The notes under the pieces: model-generated
The model's database searches: none
What the model was told of the DNA's origin: nothing
The model's input: only the letters and a program-made list of their open reading frames with translations
Translations under genes and position numbers: made by a program
Part shown: piece after piece, positions 42,964 to 51,543 of the stretch
How the letters are laid out: the number at the start of each line of letters is the position of its first letter
Position numbering within the stretch: position 1 is the stretch's first letter
Assembly: GCF_001429165.1 (NCBI RefSeq)
Contig: NZ_LMIR01000002.1
Coordinates: 1,477,261-1,541,260, forward strand
Length of the DNA stretch: 64,000 nucleotides
From: Agromyces sp. Root81
GTDB taxonomy: Bacteria > Actinomycetota > Actinomycetes > Actinomycetales > Microbacteriaceae
Direction of reading: 5' to 3'

Positions 42964-43206
42964 ATGTTGTACGACGTGGTGAGCTTCGGCATCTCCTGGC
43001 TGTACCAGATCGTCTGGGCACTCGTCGCCCTCGCCCTCTTCGTGGCGCTCGTGTGCCTCAGCGCGCTGATGGTCGCCGGGGCGAAGGCGTTGCGGGCCAC
43101 CGCTCGCTGGCGCACGGTGCAGACCGAATTGCTGCTCGCCGAGGCGTCTGCGGGCGCCGATGACCCCAGGGCACCCGAAGCGCCGGCGACCGGCCCGTCG
43201 GCGTAG
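42964..43206 (+). CDS. Small single-TM protein
   Basis: 80 residues from an ATG at 42964. One long hydrophobic stretch (about 12-40) is followed by a short basic segment and an acidic, Ala/Pro-rich tail. No family recognised. It sits between the PLD-like and the BadF-type genes. Confidence 0.55.
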   Translation: MLYDVVSFGISWLYQIVWALVALALFVALVCLSALMVAGAKALRATARWRTVQTELLLAEASAGADDPRAPEAPATGPSA

Positions 43207-43256
43207 CGCGGAGTCCACAGCATCAGCGGCGCCGCTCAGCTGGTAGCGTCGCAGCC

Positions 43257-44180
43257 GTGAATTCGACGAGCACTCTCGCGATCGACGCCGGCCAGTCGGG
43301 CATCAAGGTCAGGCACACGGATGCCTCGGGCTCCGGTGAATGGTCGGCCCCCGGCATCCGCACCGACCTGCCGCTGCTGCCGCAGCTCGCGCGCATCATC
43401 GAGCAGGCGCACGAGGGCGGCCGCACGGCAGAGCGCGTGGGGCTCGGCGTCTCGGGGCTGACCGACGACGAGTTCGACGCCGGCTACCTGCTCGCCGCCG
43501 CAGCGCCGATCGGCGCCCGCAGCGTGCACCTCGCCCACGACTCGATCACCGCCTATCTCGGTGCGCTCGGCGACGAGCGCGGCGTCGTCGTAGCGGCAGG
43601 AACCGGAGTGGTGACGCTCGCAGTGGGCGCCACCGAGACCGCCCGGGTCGACGGGTGGGGCTACATCATGGGCGACGCCGGCAGCGGGTACTGGCTCGGC
43701 CGGGCCGGGCTCGAGGCCGTCATGCGAGCGCACGACGGCCGCGGCGCCCCGACCGCGCTCACCGAGGTGGTGCGTGCCGACTTCCCCGACCTCGAGGCCG
43801 CGTACATCGAGCTGCAGGGCGACCTCGGGCGCGTGCAGCGCATCGCATCCTACGCGCGTGCGGTCGCGGACGCCGCTGCCGCCGGCGACGCGGTCGCCGA
43901 GCAGATCGTCACCGACGGAGCGCGCGAGCTCGCGGCATCCGCGTTCGCCGGTCTCCGCCGCGTCGGCGAATCGGGCGTGCCCGACCCGCACGTGCGCGGA
44001 GTCGGCGGACTGTTCCTCGGCGAGGTGCTCGGGCGCGAGTTCGTCGCCGCGATCCGCGCCGAGATCCCGGGTGCCGAGATCCGGCTCGGCGAGGCCCACC
44101 CGCTCGACGGCGCGGCGGCACTCGCCGACGTCGCGCCGACGAGCGCGCTCGCGGCGCACATCGCCGTCGCTCGCGCCTGA
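43257..44180 (+). CDS. BadF/BadG/BcrA/BcrD-type ATPase, probable N-acetylglucosamine-kinase-like
   Basis: 307 residues from a GTG at 43257. It has the ASKHA sugar-kinase fold: phosphate-1 motif LAIDAGQSGIKV, phosphate-2 motif VVVAAGTGVVTLAV, the GWGYIMGDAGSGYWLG motif diagnostic of GlcNAc kinases of this family, and the adenosine motif GVGGLFLGE. It phosphorylates an amino-sugar or related sugar, perhaps recycled from cell wall. There are no neighbours from the same pathway. Confidence 0.85.
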   Translation: MNSTSTLAIDAGQSGIKVRHTDASGSGEWSAPGIRTDLPLLPQLARIIEQAHEGGRTAERVGLGVSGLTDDEFDAGYLLAAAAPIGARSVHLAHDSITAYLGALGDERGVVVAAGTGVVTLAVGATETARVDGWGYIMGDAGSGYWLGRAGLEAVMRAHDGRGAPTALTEVVRADFPDLEAAYIELQGDLGRVQRIASYARAVADAAAAGDAVAEQIVTDGARELAASAFAGLRRVGESGVPDPHVRGVGGLFLGEVLGREFVAAIRAEIPGAEIRLGEAHPLDGAAALADVAPTSALAAHIAVARA

Positions 44181-44233
44181 CACGCGAGGGCGCCAGCGGC
44201 CACACAGCAACCGCTGACGCCCGCCGCCCTGCT

Positions 44234-44698
44234 TCAGCTGCGGGTGAGGTACGCCTCGATGCGATCGAACGCGCCGTTCCAGACCTGGGCCTGGAAGAAG
44301 TCGCGCAGCTCGGGGGTCGGGAAGCCGGTCTGCTCGACGGTCACCAGTGTGCCGCCGTCGTTCGCCTCGAACGTGACCACGACGTGCGTCGTCATGCTCG
44401 TGCCGTCGGGTTCGCTGCCGGTCGACTCGGTGACGAGCCGGTGCGGGCGATCGATCTCGAGGTAGGTCTGGACCTCGCGGAAGAGGGTCTCGCGATTCGG
44501 ACCCCACACCGCGGTCTGCGTGCCTCCCACCCGCAGGTCGACCTCGATCTCGACGATCCCCGGATCCTCATCGAGGATCGAGAACCAGATCTTCTGCTTC
44601 TCTGGATCGGTGTAGGCGTCGAAGACCTGTTCCGGCGTCGCCGGCAGCTGGCGTCGGAGCCGGAGGCCGATCGTCTCGTTCGTTTCCGTGTCGCTCAT
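44234..44698 (-). CDS. SRPBCC/AHSA1-family protein
   Basis: 154 residues. The N-terminus RLRRQLPATPEQVFDAYTDPEKQKIW and the C-terminal TVEQTGFPTPELRDFFQAQVWNGAFDRI are those of activator-of-Hsp90-like (SRPBCC) domains, which have a deep hydrophobic ligand pocket. Its ATG overlaps the stop of the ArsR-type regulator upstream (ATGA, 44695-44698); ArsR-SRPBCC pairs are a common bacterial arrangement in which the second protein may bind the inducer. Ligand unknown. Confidence 0.88.
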   Translation of the reverse strand: MSDTETNETIGLRLRRQLPATPEQVFDAYTDPEKQKIWFSILDEDPGIVEIEVDLRVGGTQTAVWGPNRETLFREVQTYLEIDRPHRLVTESTGSEPDGTSMTTHVVVTFEANDGGTLVTVEQTGFPTPELRDFFQAQVWNGAFDRIEAYLTRS

Positions 44699-45045
44699 GA
44701 TTCCGTTCCTTTCGCGAGGGTGAAGTAGGCGTCGAGGCCGTCGAGGCGGCGAGCCCAGAGCCGTTGATAGAAGGTGATCCATGCCATGGCGTCGTCCAGT
44801 CGTTCCGTGCCGAGGGTGACCTGTCGCACGCGCCCGACCTTCTCGGTCGCGACGAGCCCCGCAGCCTCGAGCACGTCGACGTGCTTGCGGATGCCGGTGA
44901 GGGTCATGCCGCTCGGTTCGGCGAGCTCGGTGATCGTGGCGGGGCCGGCACCGAGCCTGGTGAGGATGCCGCGCCGGGTCTCATCGGCGAGGGCGCCGAA
45001 GGCACGGTCGAGCATCGACGGATCGAGTGCAGTTTGCTGAACCAT
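44695..45045 (-). CDS. ArsR-family transcriptional regulator
   Basis: 116 residues from an ATG at 45045. The winged helix reads LADETRRGILTRLGAGPATITELAEPSGMTLTGIRKHVDVLEAAGLV. No metal-binding Cys motif is present, so this is the non-metal subgroup paired with SRPBCC proteins. The start codon lies inside a palindrome (45037-45054), and a second inverted repeat follows at once, so the gene is almost certainly autoregulated. Confidence 0.9.
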   Translation of the reverse strand: MVQQTALDPSMLDRAFGALADETRRGILTRLGAGPATITELAEPSGMTLTGIRKHVDVLEAAGLVATEKVGRVRQVTLGTERLDDAMAWITFYQRLWARRLDGLDAYFTLAKGTES

Positions 45046-45070
45046 GTGGTTCAGTGTAGAACACTGAACC
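45037..45070. promoter_or_regulatory. Two overlapping operator palindromes at the arsR start
   Basis: ctgaacca/tggttcag (45037-45054, centre TG) covers the start codon. ggttcagtg/cactgaacc (45048-45070, 5-base spacer) shares its right arm with the first. Three copies of the ctgaacc-type half-site therefore lie in 34 bases, well suited to cooperative dimer binding. Confidence 0.75.
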
Positions 45071-45116
45071 GTAAAGTTCAATAACCGCATCGGCTGGTCG
45101 AGGAGCGAGGGCCAGC

Positions 45117-45189
45117 GCGGGTCTCGAGACCGGCTGCGGGTCTCGAGACCGGGTGCGGGTCTCGAGACCGGGTGCGGGTCTCGAGACCG
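45117..45189. repeat. 19-bp tandem repeat, about four copies, in a dispersed repeat
   Basis: Nearly identical units of the form gcgggtctcgagaccgggt, each containing the palindrome ggtctcgagacc, fill the gap between the ArsR gene promoter and the PLP decarboxylase stop. Flanks ggtcgaggagcgag and cctcctcgacc are complementary, so the array sits inside a larger hairpin-like dispersed repeat. Confidence 0.85.
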
Positions 45190-45221
45190 CCGCGGGCGGC
45201 CTCCTCGACCAACGAGGGGAG

Positions 45222-46652
45222 CTACATCGTGTCGAGGATCGCGACGAGGTGCTCGAACGTCGTGTTGGGGTTCACGATCGCGAAGCGCGTGTTCGGCCGG
45301 CCCGCGTGCGAGCTCGGCGTCACGAACGCCCGCTGCTCGTCGAGCAGTCGCGCCGACCACGCGTCGTAGTCGGCCTTCGTCCAGCCGTCGCGCTCGAACA
45401 CGACGACCGACAGCTGCGGCGACCGCACGAGGCTGAGCCCATCGCGGCGCCCGATCTCGTCGGCGATGCGCTGCGCCAGGGCGATCGAGCTCGAGATCGC
45501 CTCGCGGTACGCGGTGCCGCCGTAGGTCGCGAGCGAGAACCAGAGCGGCAGGCCGCGGGCCCGTCGCGTGAGGTGCGCGGCGTAGTCCGACGGGCTCCAG
45601 TCGCCGCCCTCGGTGAGGGTGTCGAGGTACTCGGCGTGCTGCGTGTGCGCCCGGCGGCCCTGCTCGGGGTCGCGGTAGATGAGGGCGCACGCGTCGAAGG
45701 GGGCGAAGAGCCACTTGTGCGGGTCGACGATCACCGAGTCGGCGTGCTCGACGCCCGCGAAGCGGTGCCGTGCGAGCGGCGAGAGCATGCCGGCCAGTCC
45801 GTAGGCGCCGTCGACGTGGAACCAGAAGTCGAAGTCGCGCTTCAGCTCGGAGATCGAGGCGAGGTCGTCGACGATGCCGAAGTTCGTCGAGCCGGCGGTC
45901 GCGACGACGGCGAAGACGGATGCCCCGTGCTCCTCGAGTGCGCCGCGCACGTCGTCGCCCCGCAGCATGCCGTCGCCGGCTGGGGTCACCGGCACGACGT
46001 CGACGTCCATCACGCGAGCGGCAGAGGCGATCGAGGAGTGCGCCTCGGCGCTGCATACGATCTTCCACCGGCCGCCGGGCGGTGCGGGCACCGCGGCATC
46101 CGCTGCGCCGTCGCTCAGCCGGTGACGGGCGTGCTCGCGGGCGGCGACGAGGGCCGAGAGGTTGCCGAGCGTGCCGCCCTGCACGAAGACGCCGCCCGAG
46201 TTCGCGGGCAGGCCGAACTCGCGGCCGAGCCACGACAGCACCTCGTTCTCGGCGTAGACCGCGCCGGCGCCCTCGAGCCAGGAGCCGCCGTAGAGGGCGC
46301 TGGCCGAGACCACGAGGTCGAAGGCGGTGGCGGCCTTCGTTGGCGCCGTCGGGATGAAGGAGAGGTACTGCGGGTGGTCGGTCGTGATGCACGCCGGGGC
46401 GAGCACGTGCTCGAAGAGCGCGAGTGCGCGGGCCGCGCCGATGCCCTGCTCGTCGATCGTGCGACCGGCGAGGCGACGCAGCTCGGTCTCGGTGACGGGC
46501 TTGTCGAGCGGGGTGTCGTCGCTCAGGATGCGGCGGCGCGAGTACGCGAGCACGAGGTCGACGAGGTGCGAAGTCTCGTCCGACGTGGAGTGCATGCGGG
46601 TCGCGGGGTCGCGCGGCTCGTTCGCGTCGCGGGCGGGTTCAGTGCGGTGCAT
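45222..46652 (-). CDS. Group II pyridoxal-phosphate-dependent decarboxylase
   Basis: 476 residues from an ATG at 46652 with AAAGGG upstream. PLP-binding Lys313 is in the signature DPHKWLFAPFD. Other family features are HPQYLSFIPTAP near the N-terminus, GGVFVQGGTLGNLSALVAARE, and HVDGAYG before the lysine. This family includes aromatic-L-amino-acid, glutamate, diaminobutyrate and tyrosine decarboxylases. The substrate is not decided by the motifs seen. It is a single gene. Confidence 0.9.
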   Translation of the reverse strand: MHRTEPARDANEPRDPATRMHSTSDETSHLVDLVLAYSRRRILSDDTPLDKPVTETELRRLAGRTIDEQGIGAARALALFEHVLAPACITTDHPQYLSFIPTAPTKAATAFDLVVSASALYGGSWLEGAGAVYAENEVLSWLGREFGLPANSGGVFVQGGTLGNLSALVAAREHARHRLSDGAADAAVPAPPGGRWKIVCSAEAHSSIASAARVMDVDVVPVTPAGDGMLRGDDVRGALEEHGASVFAVVATAGSTNFGIVDDLASISELKRDFDFWFHVDGAYGLAGMLSPLARHRFAGVEHADSVIVDPHKWLFAPFDACALIYRDPEQGRRAHTQHAEYLDTLTEGGDWSPSDYAAHLTRRARGLPLWFSLATYGGTAYREAISSSIALAQRIADEIGRRDGLSLVRSPQLSVVVFERDGWTKADYDAWSARLLDEQRAFVTPSSHAGRPNTRFAIVNPNTTFEHLVAILDTM

Positions 46653-46754
46653 CCGTGGTTCCCTTTCGGCTCGGCCGAGCCGGATCGCCGGCGGGCCACG
46701 GGAAAGTTTCACATACGTCGGCGGAACCGCATAAAAGCATCACGATTCCTGCGT

Positions 46755-46787
46755 CGCGCGCCGCTTTCGTGCTGAAAGCGGCGCGCG
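46755..46787. terminator. Hairpin downstream of the sulfatase gene
   Basis: A 14-bp perfect stem (cgcgcgccgctttc and complement) with a 5-base loop lies 14 bases past the sulfatase stop. It is the likely transcription end of that gene. Confidence 0.75.
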
Positions 46788-46800
46788 AACGCAACGGTTG

Positions 46801-49155
46801 CTACTGGTGACGCAACGCCGCCTGGAGGTGGTCGGCCGGGTCGACGAGGTGGTTGTGGTCGTCGACGCCGAGGGCGACCTCGGCCCAGTGCAGCGTGCCG
46901 CTGAACGCGCCGCCCCACACCTTGTAGCCCTCGTACGCCGGCATGCCGGTGTCGCAGCCCGTGTCGAGCCCCTCGTCGAACGAGAAGTAGAGCGCGTGCG
47001 TGTGCTCGACCCGTCCGGTGCCCACGGCCTTGCCGTCGATGAAGAGCGACACGTCGCCGCCCTTGCCGATGCCGCCGCCGTCGTAGGCGAACTCGACCCG
47101 CACCTGGTGCTCGCCCGCGCCGATCGGGACATCCGACCGGGTGGTCGACCGCTGCAGGCCGCAGTAGTTGTAGTGGAAGCCGAGCTTGCCGTCTTCGGCG
47201 AAGAACGACCAGCCGCCGGTGCGGCCGCCCTGGGCGACGATCGCGCCCTCGAGCGAACCGTCGTCGGGTGCGACCACCTCGGAGGTGACCGAGAACGAGC
47301 GGTTCTTCACGTTGATCGCGACGTTCTCGCCGAGGCGCACCATGCCGGGGTAGAGCCGCAGGCGGTCGCCCTTCACGAGGGTCGGCCGGCCGGCGATCTC
47401 GGGGTTCATGCGCTCGGCGGCGCGGTCGTCCATCGGGAACACGTTGTGACGTGCGGCCTCGATGAGGAAGAGCCGCTGCAGCTCGGCGAGCTTCTCGGGC
47501 TGCTCGCCTGCGAGGTTCTTCGCCTGGGTCCAGTCGGTGGTCGTGTCGTAGAGCTCCCACACGTCGAGCGAGAAGTCGGGGGCCTTCGACACGACGTCCC
47601 ACGGGGTGCGGTGCTTCGTGACCGCGGTCCAGCCGCGGTGGTAGATGCCGCGGTTGCCCATGAGCTCGAAGTACTGCGTCGTGTGGCGTTCGTCGGCGGA
47701 TGCGTCGTCGAAGCTGTACGCCATCGAGACGCCGTGCATCGGCTCCTGCGTGACGCCGTTCACCGTGTGCGGCTCGGCGAGGCCGGCCACGTCGAGCACG
47801 GTCGGCGCGAGGTCGATGACGTGGTGCCACTGCTCGCGCACCTCGCCCTTGGCCGCGATGCGGCTCGGCCAATGCACGATCGTGCCGTTGCGGGTGCCGC
47901 CGTAGTGCGAGGCGACCTGCTTGGTCCACTGGTACGGGGTGCACATCGCGTGCGCCCAGGCGACGGAGTAGTGGTTGTACGCCTCGGGGCCGCCGACCTT
48001 GTCGAGGTGCTCCTTCCAGAACTCGACGGTCTCGAACCGGCCGCCGCCGTTGGAGGCGGTGGTCAGCATATAGGCGCCGTTGATACCGCCCTCGGCCGAG
48101 GCGCCGTTGTCGCCGATGATGTAGTAGATCAGCGTGTCCTCGAGGATGTCGAGCTCTTCGAGGGCGTCGACGAGTCGGCCGGTGTGGTGGTCGGCGTACT
48201 CGAGGAAGGCAGCGTAGACCTCCATCTGGCGGGCCAGCACGGGCTTCTGCTCGTCGGGCACGTCGTCCCACGCCGGCAGGCCCTCGGGGCGTGCGGTCAG
48301 TTCGGAGTCGGCGGCGATGACGCCGAGCTCCTTCTGACGGGCGAACGTCTGCTCGCGCTGCGCGTCCCAGCCGTGGTCGAACCGGCCCTCGTACTTGGCG
48401 ATCCAGTCCTTCGGCACGTGGTGCGGGGCATGGGTCGCGCCCGGCGCGAAGTACACGAAGAAGGGCTTGTCGGGCGTCAGGCTCTGCTGCTGGCGCACGT
48501 AGCCGATCGCCTTGTCGGCGAGGTCGGGCATCAGGTGGTAGTCGGGGTCGGTCGGCGGCTCGATGGTCGTGAGGCCGTCGATGAGCGCCGGCGTGTACTG
48601 GTTCGTCTCGCCGCCGATGAAGCCGTAGAAGCGCTCGAACCCGCTCTGCGCGGGCCAGTGGTCGAAGGGGCCGGTCGGGCCCGACTCCCACACGGGCACC
48701 TCGTGGCACTTGCCGAACTGGGCCGTGTTGTAGCCGCTCTGGCGCAGGATCTCGGGCAGCGGCACCGCGGTGTTCGGGCGCGTCGAGCGGTAGCCGGGGG
48801 CCGGCGTCGCGGTCTCGGTGATGTGGCCCATGCCGACGGCGTGGTGGTTGCGGCCCGAGAGCAGCGCGGCGCGGGTCGGCGAGCAGAGCGCCGTGGTGTG
48901 GAACCGCGAGTAGCGCAGGCCCTCGCCGGCGAGGCGCTCTGCGGTGGGCGTGTGGATCGGCCCGCCGAAGGCGCTGGATGCCCCGAAGCCGACGTCGTCG
49001 AGCAGGATCACGAGCACGTTCGGCGCCTGGGCCGGCGGCCTCGCCGGCTCGATCGGCGGGAACTTCGCGTCGAGCTTCTTCGCGTCGTACGCGACCGGGC
49101 CCTGGTCCGGGCGGTCGGGCACGGGAAGCACGGATCCCGGTCGGACGTCGTTCAT
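46801..49155 (-). CDS. Type I (formylglycine) arylsulfatase
   Basis: 784 residues. The nucleophile Cys91 is in the motif CSPTRAALLSGR and would be converted to formylglycine by a maturation enzyme not found in this window. Metal ligands are suggested by LLDDVGFG (Asp53-Asp54) and by GDNGAS in the middle. The length and the C-terminal ~230-residue beta-rich extension fit the large arylsulfatase subgroup. There is no signal peptide, so it acts in the cytoplasm unless exported by folding partners. It could remove sulfate from imported sugars or sulfate esters; its neighbour, the sugar-acid cluster, makes the first attractive. Confidence 0.92.
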   Translation of the reverse strand: MNDVRPGSVLPVPDRPDQGPVAYDAKKLDAKFPPIEPARPPAQAPNVLVILLDDVGFGASSAFGGPIHTPTAERLAGEGLRYSRFHTTALCSPTRAALLSGRNHHAVGMGHITETATPAPGYRSTRPNTAVPLPEILRQSGYNTAQFGKCHEVPVWESGPTGPFDHWPAQSGFERFYGFIGGETNQYTPALIDGLTTIEPPTDPDYHLMPDLADKAIGYVRQQQSLTPDKPFFVYFAPGATHAPHHVPKDWIAKYEGRFDHGWDAQREQTFARQKELGVIAADSELTARPEGLPAWDDVPDEQKPVLARQMEVYAAFLEYADHHTGRLVDALEELDILEDTLIYYIIGDNGASAEGGINGAYMLTTASNGGGRFETVEFWKEHLDKVGGPEAYNHYSVAWAHAMCTPYQWTKQVASHYGGTRNGTIVHWPSRIAAKGEVREQWHHVIDLAPTVLDVAGLAEPHTVNGVTQEPMHGVSMAYSFDDASADERHTTQYFELMGNRGIYHRGWTAVTKHRTPWDVVSKAPDFSLDVWELYDTTTDWTQAKNLAGEQPEKLAELQRLFLIEAARHNVFPMDDRAAERMNPEIAGRPTLVKGDRLRLYPGMVRLGENVAINVKNRSFSVTSEVVAPDDGSLEGAIVAQGGRTGGWSFFAEDGKLGFHYNYCGLQRSTTRSDVPIGAGEHQVRVEFAYDGGGIGKGGDVSLFIDGKAVGTGRVEHTHALYFSFDEGLDTGCDTGMPAYEGYKVWGGAFSGTLHWAEVALGVDDHNHLVDPADHLQAALRHQ

Positions 49156-49234
49156 GTGTTCCCCCTCATGCGCGGCGCAGGTCGTCGCGCTCTTCGAGCA
49201 TGGCAGCCCGCGGCGCGCACGAGAGGAGCGCCGC

Positions 49235-50395
49235 TCAACGGCGCACGAACTCCCGCACGAACGCCTCGTCGACGTCGACGCCGAGGCCTGGGCCGGTCGG
49301 GACCGCGAAGTCGCCGTTCGGCTTCACCTCGAGCGGCGTCGTGAGGATCCGGTTCGCGACCGGCAGGGTGAGCGGCTGGTACTCGAACGCGAGGAGCGAC
49401 GGCGAGCTCGCGGCGACGTGCACACCGGCGGCCATCGCGATGCCGAACGCGGCGGAGTGATGCGGTGCCACCTGTGCGTGGAAGGCGTCGGCGATGGCCG
49501 CGATCGCGAGCCCCTCGGTGATGCCGGTGCGACCGATGTCGGGCTGGGTGAGGCCGACGGCTCGGCGGGCCAGCCAGTCCGTGAACTCGAATCGGCTGCG
49601 CATCGCCTCGCCGACCGCGACGGGGGTCTCGATGGATGCCGCGAGGTCACGGTGGCCTTCGACGTCCTCGGGCGCGAGCGGCGCCTCGAAGAACCAGGCG
49701 TGGCGTTCGTCGAGTTCGCGCCCGAGCGCCTTCGCCTCGCCGAGGCGGTAGCTCCAGTGCGCGTCGAGCGCGACCTGGAGGTCGGGGTGCGCGCCGCGGA
49801 CGGCGTCGTAGGTCGCGAGGTCGGTGCGGAGGTCGGTGCCGAGGTGCATCTTGAACCGGCGCACACCCGCCTCGACGAGCACGGCGGTCTTCTCGGCGAT
49901 CTCGGCGTCGTCGGCGCCGCGGACGCCCGAGACGTACGTCGGCAGCACGTCGGCGAAGCGTCCGCCGGCGAGCTCGGATACCGAGAGGCCGGTCGCCTTG
50001 CCCCAGAGGTCCCACAACGCGATGTCGACGGCGGCCATCGCATCGGCCTGATGCCCCGTGAGGTGCCCGCGCTCGCGCATCGACTCCGACATCCGATGCC
50101 AGAGCGTGCGCACCGAACGCGGGTCCTCGCCGATGATGAGCGGCGTGAGCAGGTGGTCGACGATCGCGGCCGCGACTTCGGGTGCGACGGGGGCGAGCCC
50201 CTCGCCCCAGCCCACCAGGCCGTCATCGGTCTCGATCTTCACGATGAGCGTCTCGTAGCCGGGGGAGTAGAGGCTCCGCCACGGCGGCCTGATCATGTAG
50301 CCGCGGTGCTCGACCGCCGCCTCGCCCGCGTAGGAGTCGTCGGCATCCTCCTTCGAGATGAAGAGGGGGAACGTTTGGACGCGCGCGATTCTCAC
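49235..50395 (-). CDS. Mandelate racemase/muconate lactonising-type sugar-acid dehydratase
   Basis: 386 residues from a GTG at 50395 with GGAG upstream. It has the enolase-superfamily barrel with a catalytic Lys in RRFKMHLG, metal ligands in LDAHWSY (Asp), FFEAPL (Glu) and VGEAM (Glu), and a His general base in VAPHHSAAF. The likely reaction is syn-dehydration of a sugar acid to a 2-keto-3-deoxy acid. It is separated from the IclR gene by 106 bases and transcribed in the same direction. A DapA-like aldolase, an SDR and an SMP-30 lactonase lie within 13 kb, completing the enzyme classes of an oxidative sugar pathway. Confidence 0.88.
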   Translation of the reverse strand: MRIARVQTFPLFISKEDADDSYAGEAAVEHRGYMIRPPWRSLYSPGYETLIVKIETDDGLVGWGEGLAPVAPEVAAAIVDHLLTPLIIGEDPRSVRTLWHRMSESMRERGHLTGHQADAMAAVDIALWDLWGKATGLSVSELAGGRFADVLPTYVSGVRGADDAEIAEKTAVLVEAGVRRFKMHLGTDLRTDLATYDAVRGAHPDLQVALDAHWSYRLGEAKALGRELDERHAWFFEAPLAPEDVEGHRDLAASIETPVAVGEAMRSRFEFTDWLARRAVGLTQPDIGRTGITEGLAIAAIADAFHAQVAPHHSAAFGIAMAAGVHVAASSPSLLAFEYQPLTLPVANRILTTPLEVKPNGDFAVPTGPGLGVDVDEAFVREFVRR

Positions 50396-50466
50396 AGGGT
50401 CTCCGGTGACTTGAGGGATCGAGAAAGCCGGCGACGGATGCCGCGGCCGGGGTTCAGGCTGAGGGG

Positions 50467-50533
50467 GTCAGAGGGCCGCGAACGCCGTCGCGGAGTGGGG
50501 GTCAGAGGGCCGCGAACGCCGTCGCGGAGTGGG
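50467..50533. repeat. 34-bp tandem duplication at the 3' end of the IclR gene
   Basis: gtcagagggccgcgaacgcc plus 13 further bases occurs at 50467-50499 and again at 50501-50533, identical and offset by 34 bases. The second copy contains the real stop codon of the regulator; the first lies just downstream. It is probably a recent slippage event. Confidence 0.9.
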
Positions 50534-51305
50534 AGGCGCTGTAGCCGAGGGCGACGGAGATCTCGTCGGCGGCCTCGATCACCTGCAGCGCGAGCTCCTG
50601 GTGGGGCGCCTGCAGGTCGAGCACCGAGAGCGGACCGCTCGCGGAGAGGCCGGCGACGATCTCGCCCGCCCGGTCGCGGATGGGAGCGGCGATGCAGGCC
50701 CGCCCGAAGGCGAGCTCTTCGATCTCGGTCGCGTAGCCGCGGCTGCGGGTCTCGTCGAGGGCGATCTCCATGGCGGCGCGGTCGACGATCGTGTGCGGGG
50801 TGTACCGCTGGGGCGTGTTCGCGAAGTACTCGTCGACGAGCGCAGCGGGCATGCCCGACAGCAGCGCTTTGCCGAGACCCGTCGCGTGCAGCGGCGCGGT
50901 ACGGCCGGCCATCGCGAACGACTTCGGTGCGAGCGCGCCCTCGAAGTTGCAGAGGTAGGTGAAGGTGAAGCCGCTGAGTTCGGCGACGTTCACTCCGATG
51001 CCGAGCCGGTGTGCGAGGTTCTGGGCGATCTGGCGCGAAGCGCGGAAGATCGGGGAGCCGTTGAGCGCGATGGTGCCGAGGGAGACGGCGGCCGGGCCGA
51101 GCCGGTAGAGGCCCGTGCGGTCGTCCTGGACGACGAACTTCATGCGGTCGAGCGCCGACATCATCCGCGACACGGTGGACTGGCCGAGCCCGGTGAGCGC
51201 GCAGAGCTCGGACACGCGGAGTTCGCCGACCTCCTCGGTGAAGCACGCGAGCAGGGACATAGCCCGTTCGACGGTCTGTGTGCCGCCGACCGATTCGGAT
51301 GCCAT
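50502..51305 (-). CDS. IclR-family transcriptional regulator
   Basis: 267 residues from an ATG at 51305, chosen for AGAGGAG five bases upstream; the frame is open six codons further. An N-terminal winged HTH (TVERAMSLLACF, LRVSELCALTGLGQSTVSRMMSAL) is followed by a C-terminal effector domain (from ~85) with VAELSGFTFTY and RACIAAPIRDRAGEIVAGLSASG. IclR proteins sense small acids and sugars. It is divergent from the carbohydrate ABC transporter, its most likely target, and lies beside the sugar-acid dehydratase gene. Confidence 0.92.
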   Translation of the reverse strand: MASESVGGTQTVERAMSLLACFTEEVGELRVSELCALTGLGQSTVSRMMSALDRMKFVVQDDRTGLYRLGPAAVSLGTIALNGSPIFRASRQIAQNLAHRLGIGVNVAELSGFTFTYLCNFEGALAPKSFAMAGRTAPLHATGLGKALLSGMPAALVDEYFANTPQRYTPHTIVDRAAMEIALDETRSRGYATEIEELAFGRACIAAPIRDRAGEIVAGLSASGPLSVLDLQAPHQELALQVIEAADEISVALGYSASHSATAFAAL

Positions 51306-51543
51306 CGGGACTCCTCTTTCCATGCAGTTGCCGGGCGTCGCTGCATACCCGCTCGGGCTGCGCCGTTGCCGTCAGTGTAGTGAGCGGAATCGGCTGAGGC
51401 AATCCAAATATGGGTGCGTCATGCATTTTGTGGATTTCGCATCCGCATTGTGGTTTACTGGCCGCACGTCAGCGTTGACGACTTGTGACGACGACGCACA
51501 GGGGCCCTGACGAAGGGTCGCCATCTCTCGGGAAGTGAACGCA

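Noticed and set aside
45117-45189. Possible CRISPR array
   Set aside because: The units are contiguous 19-mers without spacers and no cas genes are in the window.
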